Shown: positions 53,116-61,742 of the stretch, in pieces | Position numbering within the stretch: the stretch's first letter is position 1 | How the letters are laid out: the number at the start of each line of letters is the position of its first letter | Assembly (NCBI GenBank): GCA_964540815.1 | Contig: CAZIOH010000021.1 | Coordinates: forward strand, 12,579-76,578 | Length of the DNA stretch: 64,000 nucleotides | Origin: CAZIOH01 sp964540815 | GTDB lineage: Bacteria > Myxococcota_A > Polyangia > Fen-1088 | Reading direction: 5' to 3' | Notes under the pieces: model-generated | What the model was told of the DNA's origin: nothing | Database searches by the model: none | What the model saw: only the letters and a program-made list of their open reading frames with translations | Translations under genes and position numbers: made by a program

Positions 53116-53831
53116 CGGCCGCGAGCCTCCAGCCACGGGACGAGGGCCTCGTAGCAGCGAGCCAGCTTGTGGAACCGCCGCTCGCCTCTGGTCAGTCGAC
53201 GGCGGACCGTCGCCACCGACATCCCGCAGGCGCTGGCGGTGGCCTCGAGCTCGAGCCCGTCGAGCACGTGCAGCGCGAACGGGATCCGCTCGTCCACCGG
53301 CATGCGGTCGAAGATGTCGTAGACCGCCTGGGCCGCCTCGCGCAGCTCCGGGCTGGCCCACGGCGCCGCCACTTCGGGGAGCTCGCCGAGGAACGACAGC
53401 CACCGGCGTCGCTGCCGCGCCCGCAGCCGGGTTCGGGCGGTGAACACGGTGATCCGGGTGAGCCAGGCCGGCAACGCCGTGGGATCCTCGAGCTGCGCGA
53501 TGCTCTTCCAGGCCGCGGTCATGACCTCCTGGAACAGATCGGAGAGCTCGTCGTCCTGTCTCCCGAGCAGCCGGAGGAGCACACGCCGCACGCGAGGGCC
53601 GTGGCGAACCACCAGCATGGCGGGCGCCCAGGCCGCCCCTGCGCGAAGCCCGCCCACCAGCTCCAGATCTTCGCGCGCGTCCACGTGCCCGGGCTCGCGC
53701 GAGCCCCTCTGTACGGCGTGGGGGCCGTCGGTGTGGGCTTCGGGGCCAGCTTCGGTCATCGACGGACCGCGTTCGGGGACGGCGGTCGCCGGCGACACCG
53801 CCGGAGAGACCGAGGGAACGATTCGAAGCAC
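53112..53831 (-). CDS. ECF-type sigma factor
   Basis: The protein has 239 residues when started at the GTG with AAAGG 8 bases upstream; a GTG at 53840 is an alternative. A long N-terminal extension (about 60 residues) leads to sigma region 2 (about 75-145; DDELSDLFQEVMTAAWKSI, LPAWLTRITVFTARTRLR) and region 4 (about 175-225; RMPVDERIPFALHVLDG, ASACGMSVATVRRRLTRGE). It is the first gene of a three-gene operon with overlapping stops and starts (sigma, FecR, barrel protein). It probably drives envelope genes and its own operon. Confidence 0.9.
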
Positions 53832-53850
53832 GCGGCCCACCTTTCTGAAG

Positions 53851-53868
53851 TGTTCGCCCCGGCGAACA
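53851..53868. promoter_or_regulatory. Inverted repeat upstream of the ECF sigma gene
   Basis: TGTTCGCC and GGCGAACA are separated by CC, 20 bases upstream of the sigma gene start. Seven bases beyond it lies a run of ten A (53876-53885; T on the coding strand of the operon). The position suits an operator or part of the promoter. Confidence 0.5.
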
Positions 53869-54451
53869 GCTGCTCAAAAAAAAAACCCCAGATCACCCCC
53901 GCAGGGCGCCAAGGTCGGAAGCAAGATCGCAAGATCGCAGACCGCAGGGTCAGTCGAAGACCGTCGTACCGCCGTGCTCGGCACGGGCGGCGTCCCGTGG
54001 TCAGCGTCCGGGTGGGCCGCCGCCGCTTCGGTCTTGACGAAGCCCCGCCGAGGAGCCATGCTCCTCCCCCGAGGATCACGAGCCATGAGCCCCATCCATC
54101 ATATCTCGCCGCCGCGGCGCTGCCCAGACCTCCCGCGGGTCGAGGTCGGAGCGCGCACGACCTGACGGTTTCGGTCCTCCGATCCCCGACGAGCCGCGGC
54201 GTCCTCTCAGGAACCCGCGGCTTTCTTCGTCCCTGCCCTCCGCCGTCGATGTGAGCGAGGGACGCCTGGGCGGCTGAAGACCGTCCCTCGCTCGTCTCGG
54301 CTCCTGTCGCCTGCCTCAGCAGAGCCGCTCAGACTTCGAGCGATTCCTCCCGAATCGTTCTTCGTCGTTCATTCGTTCTGGTTCCTCGTTGTCCGTACTT
54401 GCCTTGGCGCCCGGTCTTCGGCCGCGGTGCTTCGAGCTTCGAAGGTTCGTC
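53869..54451. other. Non-coding stretch between the ECF operon and the MATE gene
   Basis: No gene is supported here. It contains the ten-A run at 53876-53885, a direct repeat GCAAGATCGCAAGATCGCAGA (about 53922-53942) and the hairpin at 54253-54293. An AT-richer stretch with TTCGTTC-type repeats (about 54345-54390) may hold the MATE promoter. Open frames in this stretch are short extensions of antisense frames with no family match. Confidence 0.5.
54253..54293. terminator. Perfect 12-bp stem-loop
   Basis: GAGCGAGGGACG and CGTCCCTCGCTC are exactly complementary around a 17-base loop. No T run follows. It could be a terminator, a structured leader of the MATE transcript (start 159 bases downstream) or an RNA feature. 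Confidence 0.45.
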
Positions 54452-55876
54452 ATGTCCATTGCCTGGAAAGATCATCCCCTCCGCGAGCTGCTCCGGCTCG
54501 CCTGGCCCATCACCATCTCCACCGTCTCCTACAGCGTGATGACGCTGGTGGACACGATCCTGGTCGGACACCTCGGCCGCTCCGAGCTGGCCGGCGTCGG
54601 GCTCGGTGGGGTCATGGCCTTCTGCCTGCTCTGCTTTTCGATTGGCCTCCTGCGCGGAGCCAACACGCTCGTCGCCCAGGCGGTGGGGGCGGGCCGCCCC
54701 GCGGAGGCCCGCGGGTATCAGGCGGCGGCGGCGGCCACCGCGCTCGCGCTCGGGGTCGTCACCGCCGCGCTCGGACAGCCCATCGCCGGGTTGCTGCGCC
54801 ACCTCGCGGCCAGCGCGGCGGCAGGCGACGCCGTCCACACCTACCTGCGGATCCGCATCCTCGGGGCGCCCCTCGCGCTGCTGTTCGTGGCCTTGCGGGA
54901 GATCCGCTATGGCCAGGGCGATTCGCGCGGGCCCATGCGCGCGACCGTGCTCGCCAACCTGGCGAACATCGGGCTCGCCTACGTGTTCGTCTTCGTGTGG
55001 CGGCTGGGGGTGGCCGGAGCGGCCTACGCGACGCTCATCGCGCACGCCATCGAGGCGGGCGTGCTCGGTGTGCCGGAGCTCTGGCGCGGCCTCGCCGCCG
55101 CCCGCGCCAGTCGAGCCGGCGGTGGGTCGTCCGCCGCCGCCCTGCGCGGGCCCTCGGCCGGTTCGATGAGCGGAGGTCAGCTGCGCGCGCTGTGGCGGCT
55201 CGGCGTCCCGCTCGGGATCCAGTTCATGCTGGAGGTGGGCTCGTTCGGCCTGCTGTCGCTGCTCATCTCGGCGATGGCCGACGTCCAGATGGCGGCCCAC
55301 CAGATCGCCCTGCAGGTGATCCACTTCTCGTTCCTCCCCGCCTTCGCGGTGGCCGAGGCGGCGGCGGTCCTGGTGGGGCAGGCGGTGGGGGCCCGCCGGC
55401 TCGAGCTCGTCCCGAGGCTGGCGCGCCTCGCCCTCGTCGTCACGGGCAGCTACGCGCTCACCTGGACCATCGTCTTGCTGCTGGGCGCGCGGCTCATCGT
55501 CTCGGGGTTCACCGCGGACGCCGCGGTCGTCTCGGTGGCGGTGACCTTGCTGCGGGTGGCGACCATCTTCCAGATCTTCGACGCCGCCAACCTGGTCGGC
55601 CGGGCCGCCTTGCGCGGGGCGGGCGACGTCCGCTACTCGGCGGTGGTGGGCGTCGCCACCTCGTGGCTCTGCACGCCGCCGCTGGCCTGGCTGCTCGGCT
55701 TCCGCCTGAAGCTGGGCGCGGTCGGGGGCTGGATTGGCCTCTGCCTCGAGATCATGGTGGGCGCGGCGTTGCTGTGGTGGCGCCTCGGTCGCGGCGACTG
55801 GAGGGCGGCCGCGCTCGGTGCACCGGCCCGCCCACGGGCGGAAGGCGGCGACACCATCTCCGCCGCCGTCGCATGA
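54452..55876 (+). CDS. MATE-family multidrug exporter
   Basis: The 474-residue protein has twelve predicted membrane helices. MATE features are the repeated halves beginning RLAWPITISTVSYSVMTLVDTILVGHLG and RLGVPLGIQFMLEVGSFGLLS, and AAHQIALQVIHFSFLPAFAVAEAAAVLVGQAVGA. MATE pumps expel cationic compounds using a Na+ or H+ gradient. GAAGG precedes the ATG. A short Ala/Gly/Ser loop (about 218-240) joins the halves. It stands alone. Confidence 0.92.
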   Translation: MSIAWKDHPLRELLRLAWPITISTVSYSVMTLVDTILVGHLGRSELAGVGLGGVMAFCLLCFSIGLLRGANTLVAQAVGAGRPAEARGYQAAAAATALALGVVTAALGQPIAGLLRHLAASAAAGDAVHTYLRIRILGAPLALLFVALREIRYGQGDSRGPMRATVLANLANIGLAYVFVFVWRLGVAGAAYATLIAHAIEAGVLGVPELWRGLAAARASRAGGGSSAAALRGPSAGSMSGGQLRALWRLGVPLGIQFMLEVGSFGLLSLLISAMADVQMAAHQIALQVIHFSFLPAFAVAEAAAVLVGQAVGARRLELVPRLARLALVVTGSYALTWTIVLLLGARLIVSGFTADAAVVSVAVTLLRVATIFQIFDAANLVGRAALRGAGDVRYSAVVGVATSWLCTPPLAWLLGFRLKLGAVGGWIGLCLEIMVGAALLWWRLGRGDWRAAALGAPARPRAEGGDTISAAVA

Positions 55877-55948
55877 GGCCCTCGGTCCCTGCGGGCGTGC
55901 CGCCGCGCGGGCAGCGCCACGGCCATCGCTCGCCCGGCGGCACCGTGG

Positions 55949-56332
55949 TCAGTTGACGGGTTCGACGAACGGGACGGCGATGGCGGTCGCCACCGTCTCG
56001 AACAGCTCGCGCAAGGTCACCGGCTTCGGCACGTAGTGGACGCCCGGCAGGGCCGCCCCCGAGACGTCGCAGCCGGAGCCGGACAGGATGATCACCGGGA
56101 TGGCGGCCCAATGGGGTCGCGTGAGGAGCTGCCGGCGAAACGTCCATCCGTCCATCACCGGCATCATTAGATCCGCGATGATCAACCGCGGCAACACCGG
56201 AGTGTGCTCGAGGCCATCGAGGGCCTCCTGTCCATTGCGGGCAGTGGTCACCGTGTAACCCTTGCCCGAGAGTGAGCGCTTGAGCGCCTTCCGAACTTGC
56301 TCGTCGTCCTCGACAATCAGAATGTCTTTCAC
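55949..56332 (-). CDS. Stand-alone response regulator receiver
   Basis: The 127-residue receiver has acidic residues in LIVEDDEQV, acceptor Asp in LIIADLMMPVMDG, the switch Ser in ILSGSG and Lys in PKPVT. It is divergent from the diguanylate cyclase, whose start is about 100 bases away, and may be its partner in signalling. The sequence ALKRSLSGKGYTVTTARNG is that of kinase-associated receivers rather than CheY. Confidence 0.9.
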   Translation of the reverse strand: MKDILIVEDDEQVRKALKRSLSGKGYTVTTARNGQEALDGLEHTPVLPRLIIADLMMPVMDGWTFRRQLLTRPHWAAIPVIILSGSGCDVSGAALPGVHYVPKPVTLRELFETVATAIAVPFVEPVN

Positions 56333-56434
56333 GCGGCAATTCTCCCGGGCAGGCCCATCGGCGCTTACCGGAAAATACTGAGCTCAAGAATTCGCCGCGA
56401 CTGGCCGAAGAAGGGCAGGGGAGTCGTGGGGCAC

Positions 56435-57844
56435 ATGAGGCAATCTCGCGGGTGGGCGGGGCAAATCAAACCACTTCGGGTCGTGGACGCGGCCGGCTCG
56501 GCGGACGAGCTGAGGCTGCTGGCCGAGATCCAGGACGAGGTGGGCGACTCGAGCGACGACCTGCAGTGTCTCGTCGAGCGGGTCACCGAGCTCATCCGGC
56601 GCCTCGTCGGGGCCGCCGCGGCCACCATCGAGATCGCCGTGGCGCAGGGGGAGACGCTCCGGGCATCGACCGGGCTCGCTCACGCCCCGTTCCCGGACGG
56701 CGGCTGCCCGAGCCTCAGCCTTCCCGTCGGGGCGCCGCGCGGGCGCACGGGTGTCATCACGGTCGTCTGGGCGCACCCGTCGGGTCTTCGGCCGCGTCAG
56801 GCCCAGCTCGTGCGGATCGCCGGCGGCATTCTGGCCGCCCGCCTCGAGCACCTCGAGCGGTTGCGGGAGAGCGAGGCCCTGGTCACCGAGAACACCATGG
56901 CCCTCGGCACCCTGCGGGACAGTGAGCGTCGCTTTCGCAACGCGTTCGATCACTCCGGGATCGGGATGGCCCTGGTCGCGCGAGACGGGCGCTGGCTGAA
57001 GGTGAACGCCGCCCTCGGGCGCACCCTCGGCTACTCCATCGCGGAGTTGCTGGCGCAGAGCACCCAGTCGGTGACCCACCCGGACGACGTGCACCTCGAG
57101 AACGGCTCGATGGCCAGGCTGCTCGCCGGTGCGATCCAGTCGGACGAGATCGAGAAGCGTTACATCCACGCGAGCGGTCGGGTGGTGTGGGGCCTGGCGA
57201 CTCTGTCGGCGGTCACCGATGCGAGGGGCCAGGTGCTGTACTTCATCTCCCAGGTCCAGGACATCACGGCGCGCAAGGAGGCGGAGGAGATCCTTCGTCG
57301 GCACGCGCTGCGCGACTCGCTCACCGGGCTGTTCAACCGGGGCGAGCTCGACCGGCTGCTCGGCGAGGAGATCTCTCGCGCCCGGCGGCATGGGCGGGCG
57401 CTGTCGCTGGTGATGGTGGACGTGGATCGCTTCAAGCGGGTGAACGACACCTTCGGCCACCCCGCCGGGGACCGGGTCCTGCAGCAGGTCGCCAACGTCC
57501 TCGCGGGGTGCCTGCGCACCCACGATCGCGTGGCGCGCTATGGCGGCGAGGAGTTCGCGGTCATCCTCCCCGAGACCACCGGCACCGACGCGCTGGCGGT
57601 GGCCGAGCGCATGCGCGCGCGGGTGGCGAGCGAGGTCGTCATCCACGCACGCTCCGAGGATGCGAACGTCGACTGGCCGATCACCATCAGCGTCGGGATA
57701 GCCTCGCTCCGCCTGGAGGACGACGAGCCCGACGCGCTGGCGCGGGATCTGATGCGCGCCGCCGACGCCGGCCTGTACGCCGCCAAGCGCGGGGGCCGCA
57801 ACCGCTGCGTGGTCACCTCCGCGGCGGTCGCCGCCATTGGCTAG
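56435..57844 (+). CDS. Diguanylate cyclase with GAF-like and PAS domains
   Basis: The 469-residue protein has a GAF-like region (about 15-150), PAS (about 165-290; RFRNAFDHSGIGMALVARDG, QVQDITARKEAEE) and a GGDEF domain (about 295-460) with active-site GGEEF at 370-374. The product-inhibition site RTHD (RxxD) is at 361-364. It should make cyclic di-GMP from two GTP and be feedback-inhibited. An in-frame ATG at 56297 would add 46 residues of poor quality and overlap the divergent receiver, so 56435 is preferred. Confidence 0.92.
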   Translation: MRQSRGWAGQIKPLRVVDAAGSADELRLLAEIQDEVGDSSDDLQCLVERVTELIRRLVGAAAATIEIAVAQGETLRASTGLAHAPFPDGGCPSLSLPVGAPRGRTGVITVVWAHPSGLRPRQAQLVRIAGGILAARLEHLERLRESEALVTENTMALGTLRDSERRFRNAFDHSGIGMALVARDGRWLKVNAALGRTLGYSIAELLAQSTQSVTHPDDVHLENGSMARLLAGAIQSDEIEKRYIHASGRVVWGLATLSAVTDARGQVLYFISQVQDITARKEAEEILRRHALRDSLTGLFNRGELDRLLGEEISRARRHGRALSLVMVDVDRFKRVNDTFGHPAGDRVLQQVANVLAGCLRTHDRVARYGGEEFAVILPETTGTDALAVAERMRARVASEVVIHARSEDANVDWPITISVGIASLRLEDDEPDALARDLMRAADAGLYAAKRGGRNRCVVTSAAVAAIG

Positions 57845-58083
57845 CACCAACGCCGTTCGGTGAGCGTCCGATTGGAGGGCAGCCGACGATCAGACCCGCG
57901 AGCTGCGCCGGGCCGACCCGCTGGCTCCGCCGGGCCTGCGCTTCCGCTGCTCTGTACGCACAAGCACATTCCGGTGCGGTTCTCCGCCCGGCTTCGCCAT
58001 CGGGCCGCCTTGTCGGCCGCTGTCCGCTCGCAAGTGAACGGCATCGCACCCTAGAGCTGGTAGCGCGCCTTCCGGTCGGACGC

Positions 58084-58722
58084 TCAGGCGCCCAGGGCCA
58101 GCTGGGGCTCGACGAGCGGCTCGATGGCGGCGGAGATCTCTGGGGGGCGGCCGTCGCCAGACCGGTCGCCGCGGTATGCGGCGCGTCCCCCGGTCAGCAC
58201 CGCCTTCGCCTCGGCGAGGATGGCGAGGGCGATCTCGGCGGGGGTCTCCGCCCCGATCGCCAGCCCGGCGGGCGCGTGGACCTGGCCCCGGTCGATTGGA
58301 CCGCGGAGCGACGGCGCCGCCCGCTCGAGGCTGGCGAGCACGTCCTCGGCTCGGTGGCGGGGGCCGACGAGGCCGATGTAGCGGGCGCGCGATGCGAGCA
58401 GCATGGCCAGCGCCTCCCGGTCGTGCCCCACATCGTGGGTCATGACGACCGCCAGCGGACAGTCCGCGGCCTCGATCTGCCCGGCAATCCGGACGGGGGG
58501 GCCGGTGCGCACGTGGTCCGCGGTGACGAACCGCGCGAGGTTCTCGAAACGGGCCCTCGCCTGGACCACGGTCACCGTCCAGCCCAGCGTCCGAGCCAGC
58601 GTCACCAGAGCCAACGCGTCCGGGCCCTCCCCGAAGACGAAGAGGTGAGGCGGGGGCTCGACGGTCTCCGTCCCGGTCGCCGCCATCCAGTCCGGCCGCA
58701 CGTGGATCTCCGGCGTGGTCAT
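58084..58722 (-). CDS. XdhC/CoxI-like Rossmann protein, short form
   Basis: The 212-residue protein contains only the XdhC C-terminal Rossmann-like domain: HLFVFGEGPDALALVTLARTLGWTVTVV, VMTHDVGHDREAL, ARYIGLVGPRHRAEDVL, VHAPAGLAIGAETPAEIALAILAE. The usual N-terminal XdhC_CoxI domain with its Cys motif is absent. Full XdhC inserts molybdenum cofactor into xanthine dehydrogenase; no such enzyme is nearby. The ATG overlaps the stop of the DUF6496 gene (ATGA), so the two are coupled. Confidence 0.82.
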   Translation of the reverse strand: MTTPEIHVRPDWMAATGTETVEPPPHLFVFGEGPDALALVTLARTLGWTVTVVQARARFENLARFVTADHVRTGPPVRIAGQIEAADCPLAVVMTHDVGHDREALAMLLASRARYIGLVGPRHRAEDVLASLERAAPSLRGPIDRGQVHAPAGLAIGAETPAEIALAILAEAKAVLTGGRAAYRGDRSGDGRPPEISAAIEPLVEPQLALGA

Positions 58723-59168
58723 CGACGACGGCTCCGTTTGGCCTGTGCGGAGAGGGCCTGGTGCGACGCCGCCCGGTGACCTTCCCGGGCGAGGGCAGCC
58801 TTGGCGGCGCGCTTACGGCCATCCGAGCCGGCCGGTGGGGTCCGCGTCCTCTTCGCCTTCACCGTCTTTGCCGATCTTGTCGCCTTGGCCGTCTTGGTCC
58901 CCTTGGTCGCCTTGCCCACCTGACCATCCCGCTGGGCGGCGCGCCGGGTGCGCGTCGACTTTCCCTCGCCGGGGGCAGGCAGTGGGATGCCCGCGCGCCG
59001 GGCCTTGGACAGCCCGATGGCTATCGCTTGCCGAGCAGAGCGCGCGCCGTGCACGCCCGCGCGGACGTGGTCTATCTCCTCGTGGACGAACTCTCCGGCC
59101 GCGGTGGTTGCGCTCTTTCCTTCGCGCAGGTCTTGCTTCGCGCGTCTCACGGTCGATGTCTCCGGCAT
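58719..59168 (-). CDS. DUF6496-like basic protein with a Lys/Arg/Ala tail
   Basis: The 149-residue protein begins with the conserved pattern TVRRAKQDLREGKSATTAAGEFVHEEIDHVR, then HGARSARQAIAIGLSKARRAGI, as in small DUF6496 proteins. It continues with a histone-H1-like tail rich in KAT, KRT and AKAA (about 80-149). The tail suggests nucleic-acid binding. Its function is unknown. The stop overlaps the start of the XdhC-like gene. Confidence 0.78.
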   Translation of the reverse strand: MPETSTVRRAKQDLREGKSATTAAGEFVHEEIDHVRAGVHGARSARQAIAIGLSKARRAGIPLPAPGEGKSTRTRRAAQRDGQVGKATKGTKTAKATRSAKTVKAKRTRTPPAGSDGRKRAAKAALAREGHRAASHQALSAQAKRSRRR

Positions 59169-59333
59169 GAGAATTCGCCCTTCAATCTGCGTGCCAGTCG
59201 ATCAGATGCCCGACGCCCGAGGCCCGAAGCCCCTCGACGGACCGGCATTTCCTCGCGGCTCCGCGTCGTGGCGCGATCCGGCGCCTTCGGATGTTTCGTG
59301 GTGGGATCGCGTCTGTTTCGTTCGCTTCCCAGA

Positions 59334-60290
59334 TCAGGGACGGCGGACCAGCGTGTGGGGCGGGAAGAAGCTCTCGGCGGGTGAGGGTGCTTCGGGTTGG
59401 ACCGTGACGTGGGCGCCCCCGACGCGTTCCTCGATCCGGCGGCCCACGTCGCGTGCGACCTCCACCCCGTGGGCGCCGGGCTCGAGGAGCACGTGCGCGG
59501 TGATGACCGGCGAATCCCCCACGATTGACCAGACGTGCAGATCGTGGACCTCGCGCACCCCTGGCGTCTCGCGGACCATCCGCTCGACGGCCACGACGTC
59601 CACGCCGGCCGGAACCCCCTCCATGAGGACGTGGGTCGCTTCGCGCAGCAGCCGCCACCCGCCATACAGGATCAGGACCGAGATGGCGATCGACCCGATC
59701 GGGTCGGCCAGCGTCCACCCGAACGCGAGGATGGCGCCCGCCGCGGCGATGGCGGCCACCGACCCCGCGGCATCCGCCAGCACGTGGGCCGCCGCCGCGC
59801 GGAGGTTCAGATCGTGCGCCTCGCCGCGCGAGAGGATGAAGGCCGACAGCAGGTTGATGCCCAGCCCCACGCTGGCCACCGACAACATGAGGATGCCGTG
59901 GATCTGGGGTGGCGCCGAGAAGCGCCGCACGGCCTCCACGATGACCGCGACGGCGGTGATTCCGAGGACGATCCCGTTGGCTGCAGCCGCCAGGATCTCC
60001 GCCCGCCGGTAGCCGAAGGTCTTCTGACCGGAGCGCGGTCGGGCCCGCAGGCTCTGCGCCCACAGGGCGAGGCCGAGCGCGCCCGCGTCGGTCAACATGT
60101 GCCCCGCGTCGGAGAGCAGCGCCAGGCTCCCGGAGAGGAACCCGGCCACCACCTCGACGACCAGGAAGGTGGAGGTCAGGCCGAGCGCGATGGCGAGCCG
60201 GTGGCGCGAGACCCAGCCATCGGCGTCTTCGCCGTGTCCGTGTCCCTCCGCGTGGTGATGTCCGTGATGGTGGTGACCGACGCCGCTCAT
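59334..60290 (-). CDS. CDF-family divalent cation exporter (CzcD/ZitB-like)
   Basis: The 318-residue protein has a His-rich N-terminus (HHHHGHHHAEGHGHG at about 6-20), six predicted helices and metal-site motifs LLSDAGHMLTDAGALGLALWA in helix 2 and HVLADAAGSVAAIAAA in helix 5. A cytoplasmic C-terminal domain (about 225-300; VHDLHVWSIVGDSPVITAHV) completes the CDF layout. It should export zinc, cobalt or cadmium. The start is the ATG of MSGVGHHHH. It lies alone, just downstream of the sigma-54 activator. Confidence 0.93.
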   Translation of the reverse strand: MSGVGHHHHGHHHAEGHGHGEDADGWVSRHRLAIALGLTSTFLVVEVVAGFLSGSLALLSDAGHMLTDAGALGLALWAQSLRARPRSGQKTFGYRRAEILAAAANGIVLGITAVAVIVEAVRRFSAPPQIHGILMLSVASVGLGINLLSAFILSRGEAHDLNLRAAAAHVLADAAGSVAAIAAAGAILAFGWTLADPIGSIAISVLILYGGWRLLREATHVLMEGVPAGVDVVAVERMVRETPGVREVHDLHVWSIVGDSPVITAHVLLEPGAHGVEVARDVGRRIEERVGGAHVTVQPEAPSPAESFFPPHTLVRRP

Positions 60291-60457
60291 GTGAGGTGGA
60301 TCGCACCGCGGCTGGGGGTCGACCCCGCCGCGTTCCGGTTGAGAGTACACCCCGGGCCTCGCCGCTGGTGGGGCGATCGCCGCCTCGGGTTCTGCCCGAG
60401 AAGGTCGGCCGGCAGAACGTCAGGGCGTCCGACCCAGACCCCTGCCGGCTCGCCGCC

Positions 60458-61525
60458 TCACAGGCCGTAGCGCTTTATCTTCTCGTAGAGCGTGGAGGGG
60501 GCGATCCCGAGCGCGCGGGCGGCGTGGACCTTGTTGCCGCCGGCGAGCTGCACGGTCTGGCGAATCGCGCTGCGCTCGATGCTCTCGAGCGAATGCCCGC
60601 CGAGCGGCAGTCCGTCGAGGCGCGAGGCCTGGGCCGGCGCCCGGGTGATGCGCAGGTGGCGCGGGTCGAGGATGCACCCATCCACGAACGCGCTGGCGCA
60701 GGCCAGTGTGTTCTTGAGCTCGCGCACGTTGCCAGGCCAGTCGTGGTCGCGCAGGACCGCGAACGTCTCCTGGCTGACCAGCAGATCGCCGCGTCCGAGG
60801 TCGCGCAAGAGGCGCGGGACCAGCAGCGGGAGATCGTCGAGGCGTTCGCGCAGCGGCGGCAGGTGAACCGTGGCGGCGGCCAGGCGGAAGTACAGATCGC
60901 TCCGGAAGTGCTTGGTCGCCGTCAACGCCGCCAGGTCGCGGTTGGTGGCCGCGAGGATGCGAATGTCCACCAGTCGATCCTTGGAGCCGCCGACCCGGCG
61001 GACCGATCGGTTGTCGAGCACCCGCAGGAGGCGGGGCTGCAGCTCGAGCGGGAGCTCGCCGATCTCGTCGAGGAAGAGGGTGCCGCCCTGCGCGCGCTCG
61101 AAGGCGCCGAGGTGCTCGGTGTGGGCGCCCGTGAAGGCCCCGCGCTCGTGGCCGAACAGCTCGCTCTCGACCAGGGTCGGTGGCACCGCGCCGCAATCGA
61201 AGACCACGAACGGCCGTCCGGCGCGCGGGCTCGCGTCGTGGAGCGCATGCGCGAACACATCCTTGCCGGTCCCGGTCTCCCCGGTCAGCGTCACGGTCAC
61301 GTCGGTGGGCGCCAGGCGCTCGACCATCGTGAACACCTCGTCCATCGCCCGCGACACCGAGGACAACCGGGGACGGGCCACCGCCGGGAAGCTCACGCTC
61401 GGCGTCACCCGATCCGGCCGGTCGCCGCGCGCCGTCTGGTCCTCCATCGGATCCGAGTCGGCCGCCGACGGCAAGTCCAGGTCGACGGACGACGGGGAGC
61501 GGATGTGTGAAGTCGAGGTCAACAT
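60458..61525 (-). CDS. Sigma-54-dependent transcriptional activator without a sensor domain
   Basis: The 355-residue protein has a short N-terminus (about 1-55) with no FHA, GAF or receiver. An AAA+ domain (about 57-285) has Walker A TGETGTGKD (81-89), the sigma-54-contact loop GAFTGA (129-134) and Walker B GGTLFLDE (147-154). A Fis-type HTH (about 310-355; AIRQTVQLAGGNKVHAARALGIAPSTLYEKIKRY) ends it. It activates sigma-54 promoters by ATP hydrolysis. A sigma-54-type promoter lies at 61660-61675, so self-activation is likely. The start at 61525 is chosen because upstream in-frame starts lie at or above the predicted transcript start, or leave little leader. Confidence 0.92.
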   Translation of the reverse strand: MLTSTSHIRSPSSVDLDLPSAADSDPMEDQTARGDRPDRVTPSVSFPAVARPRLSSVSRAMDEVFTMVERLAPTDVTVTLTGETGTGKDVFAHALHDASPRAGRPFVVFDCGAVPPTLVESELFGHERGAFTGAHTEHLGAFERAQGGTLFLDEIGELPLELQPRLLRVLDNRSVRRVGGSKDRLVDIRILAATNRDLAALTATKHFRSDLYFRLAAATVHLPPLRERLDDLPLLVPRLLRDLGRGDLLVSQETFAVLRDHDWPGNVRELKNTLACASAFVDGCILDPRHLRITRAPAQASRLDGLPLGGHSLESIERSAIRQTVQLAGGNKVHAARALGIAPSTLYEKIKRYGL

Positions 61526-61659
61526 GAGGAGCCGGGAGCGCTGGCCCGGTAGGATCGGATGAAGGTGCTTATATCGCCGCACGATCGGCGCCAATGTGAC
61601 GATTCGGGACCTGTTGTGTTTCGTCCGCGTACTTGTGAGCATGAGCGTCGCGTTGGAAC

Positions 61660-61675
61660 AGCAAAGCTCGTGCCG
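61660..61675 (-). promoter_or_regulatory. Sigma-54-type promoter upstream of the sigma-54 activator gene
   Basis: On the minus strand CGGCACGAGCTTTGCT has GG and GC ten bases apart and differs from TGGCACGNNNNTTGCW only in its first base. The predicted transcript start is near 61649, about 125 bases before the activator ATG. An 11-bp tandem repeat array lies directly upstream (61681-61724). Confidence 0.8.
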
Positions 61676-61680
61676 CACGG

Positions 61681-61724
61681 GCGACGGTGCCGCGACGGTG
61701 CCGCGACGGCGCCGCGACGGTGCC
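61681..61724 (-). repeat. 11-bp tandem repeats (four copies) upstream of the sigma-54-type promoter
   Basis: Four copies of GCGACGGTGCC (one with C for T) follow with an 11-base period, close to one DNA turn. They end 5 bases before the -24 element as read on the minus strand. Placement suits tandem activator-binding sites, though enhancers usually lie farther away. Confidence 0.7.
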
Positions 61725-61742
61725 GCGTGCTTCCGTCGTCGA

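Noticed and set aside
53440..54165. A 241-codon plus-strand frame over the ECF sigma start and upstream region
   Set aside because: Ser/Arg/Thr-rich shadow with no ribosome site or family; the sigma factor on the other strand is clear.
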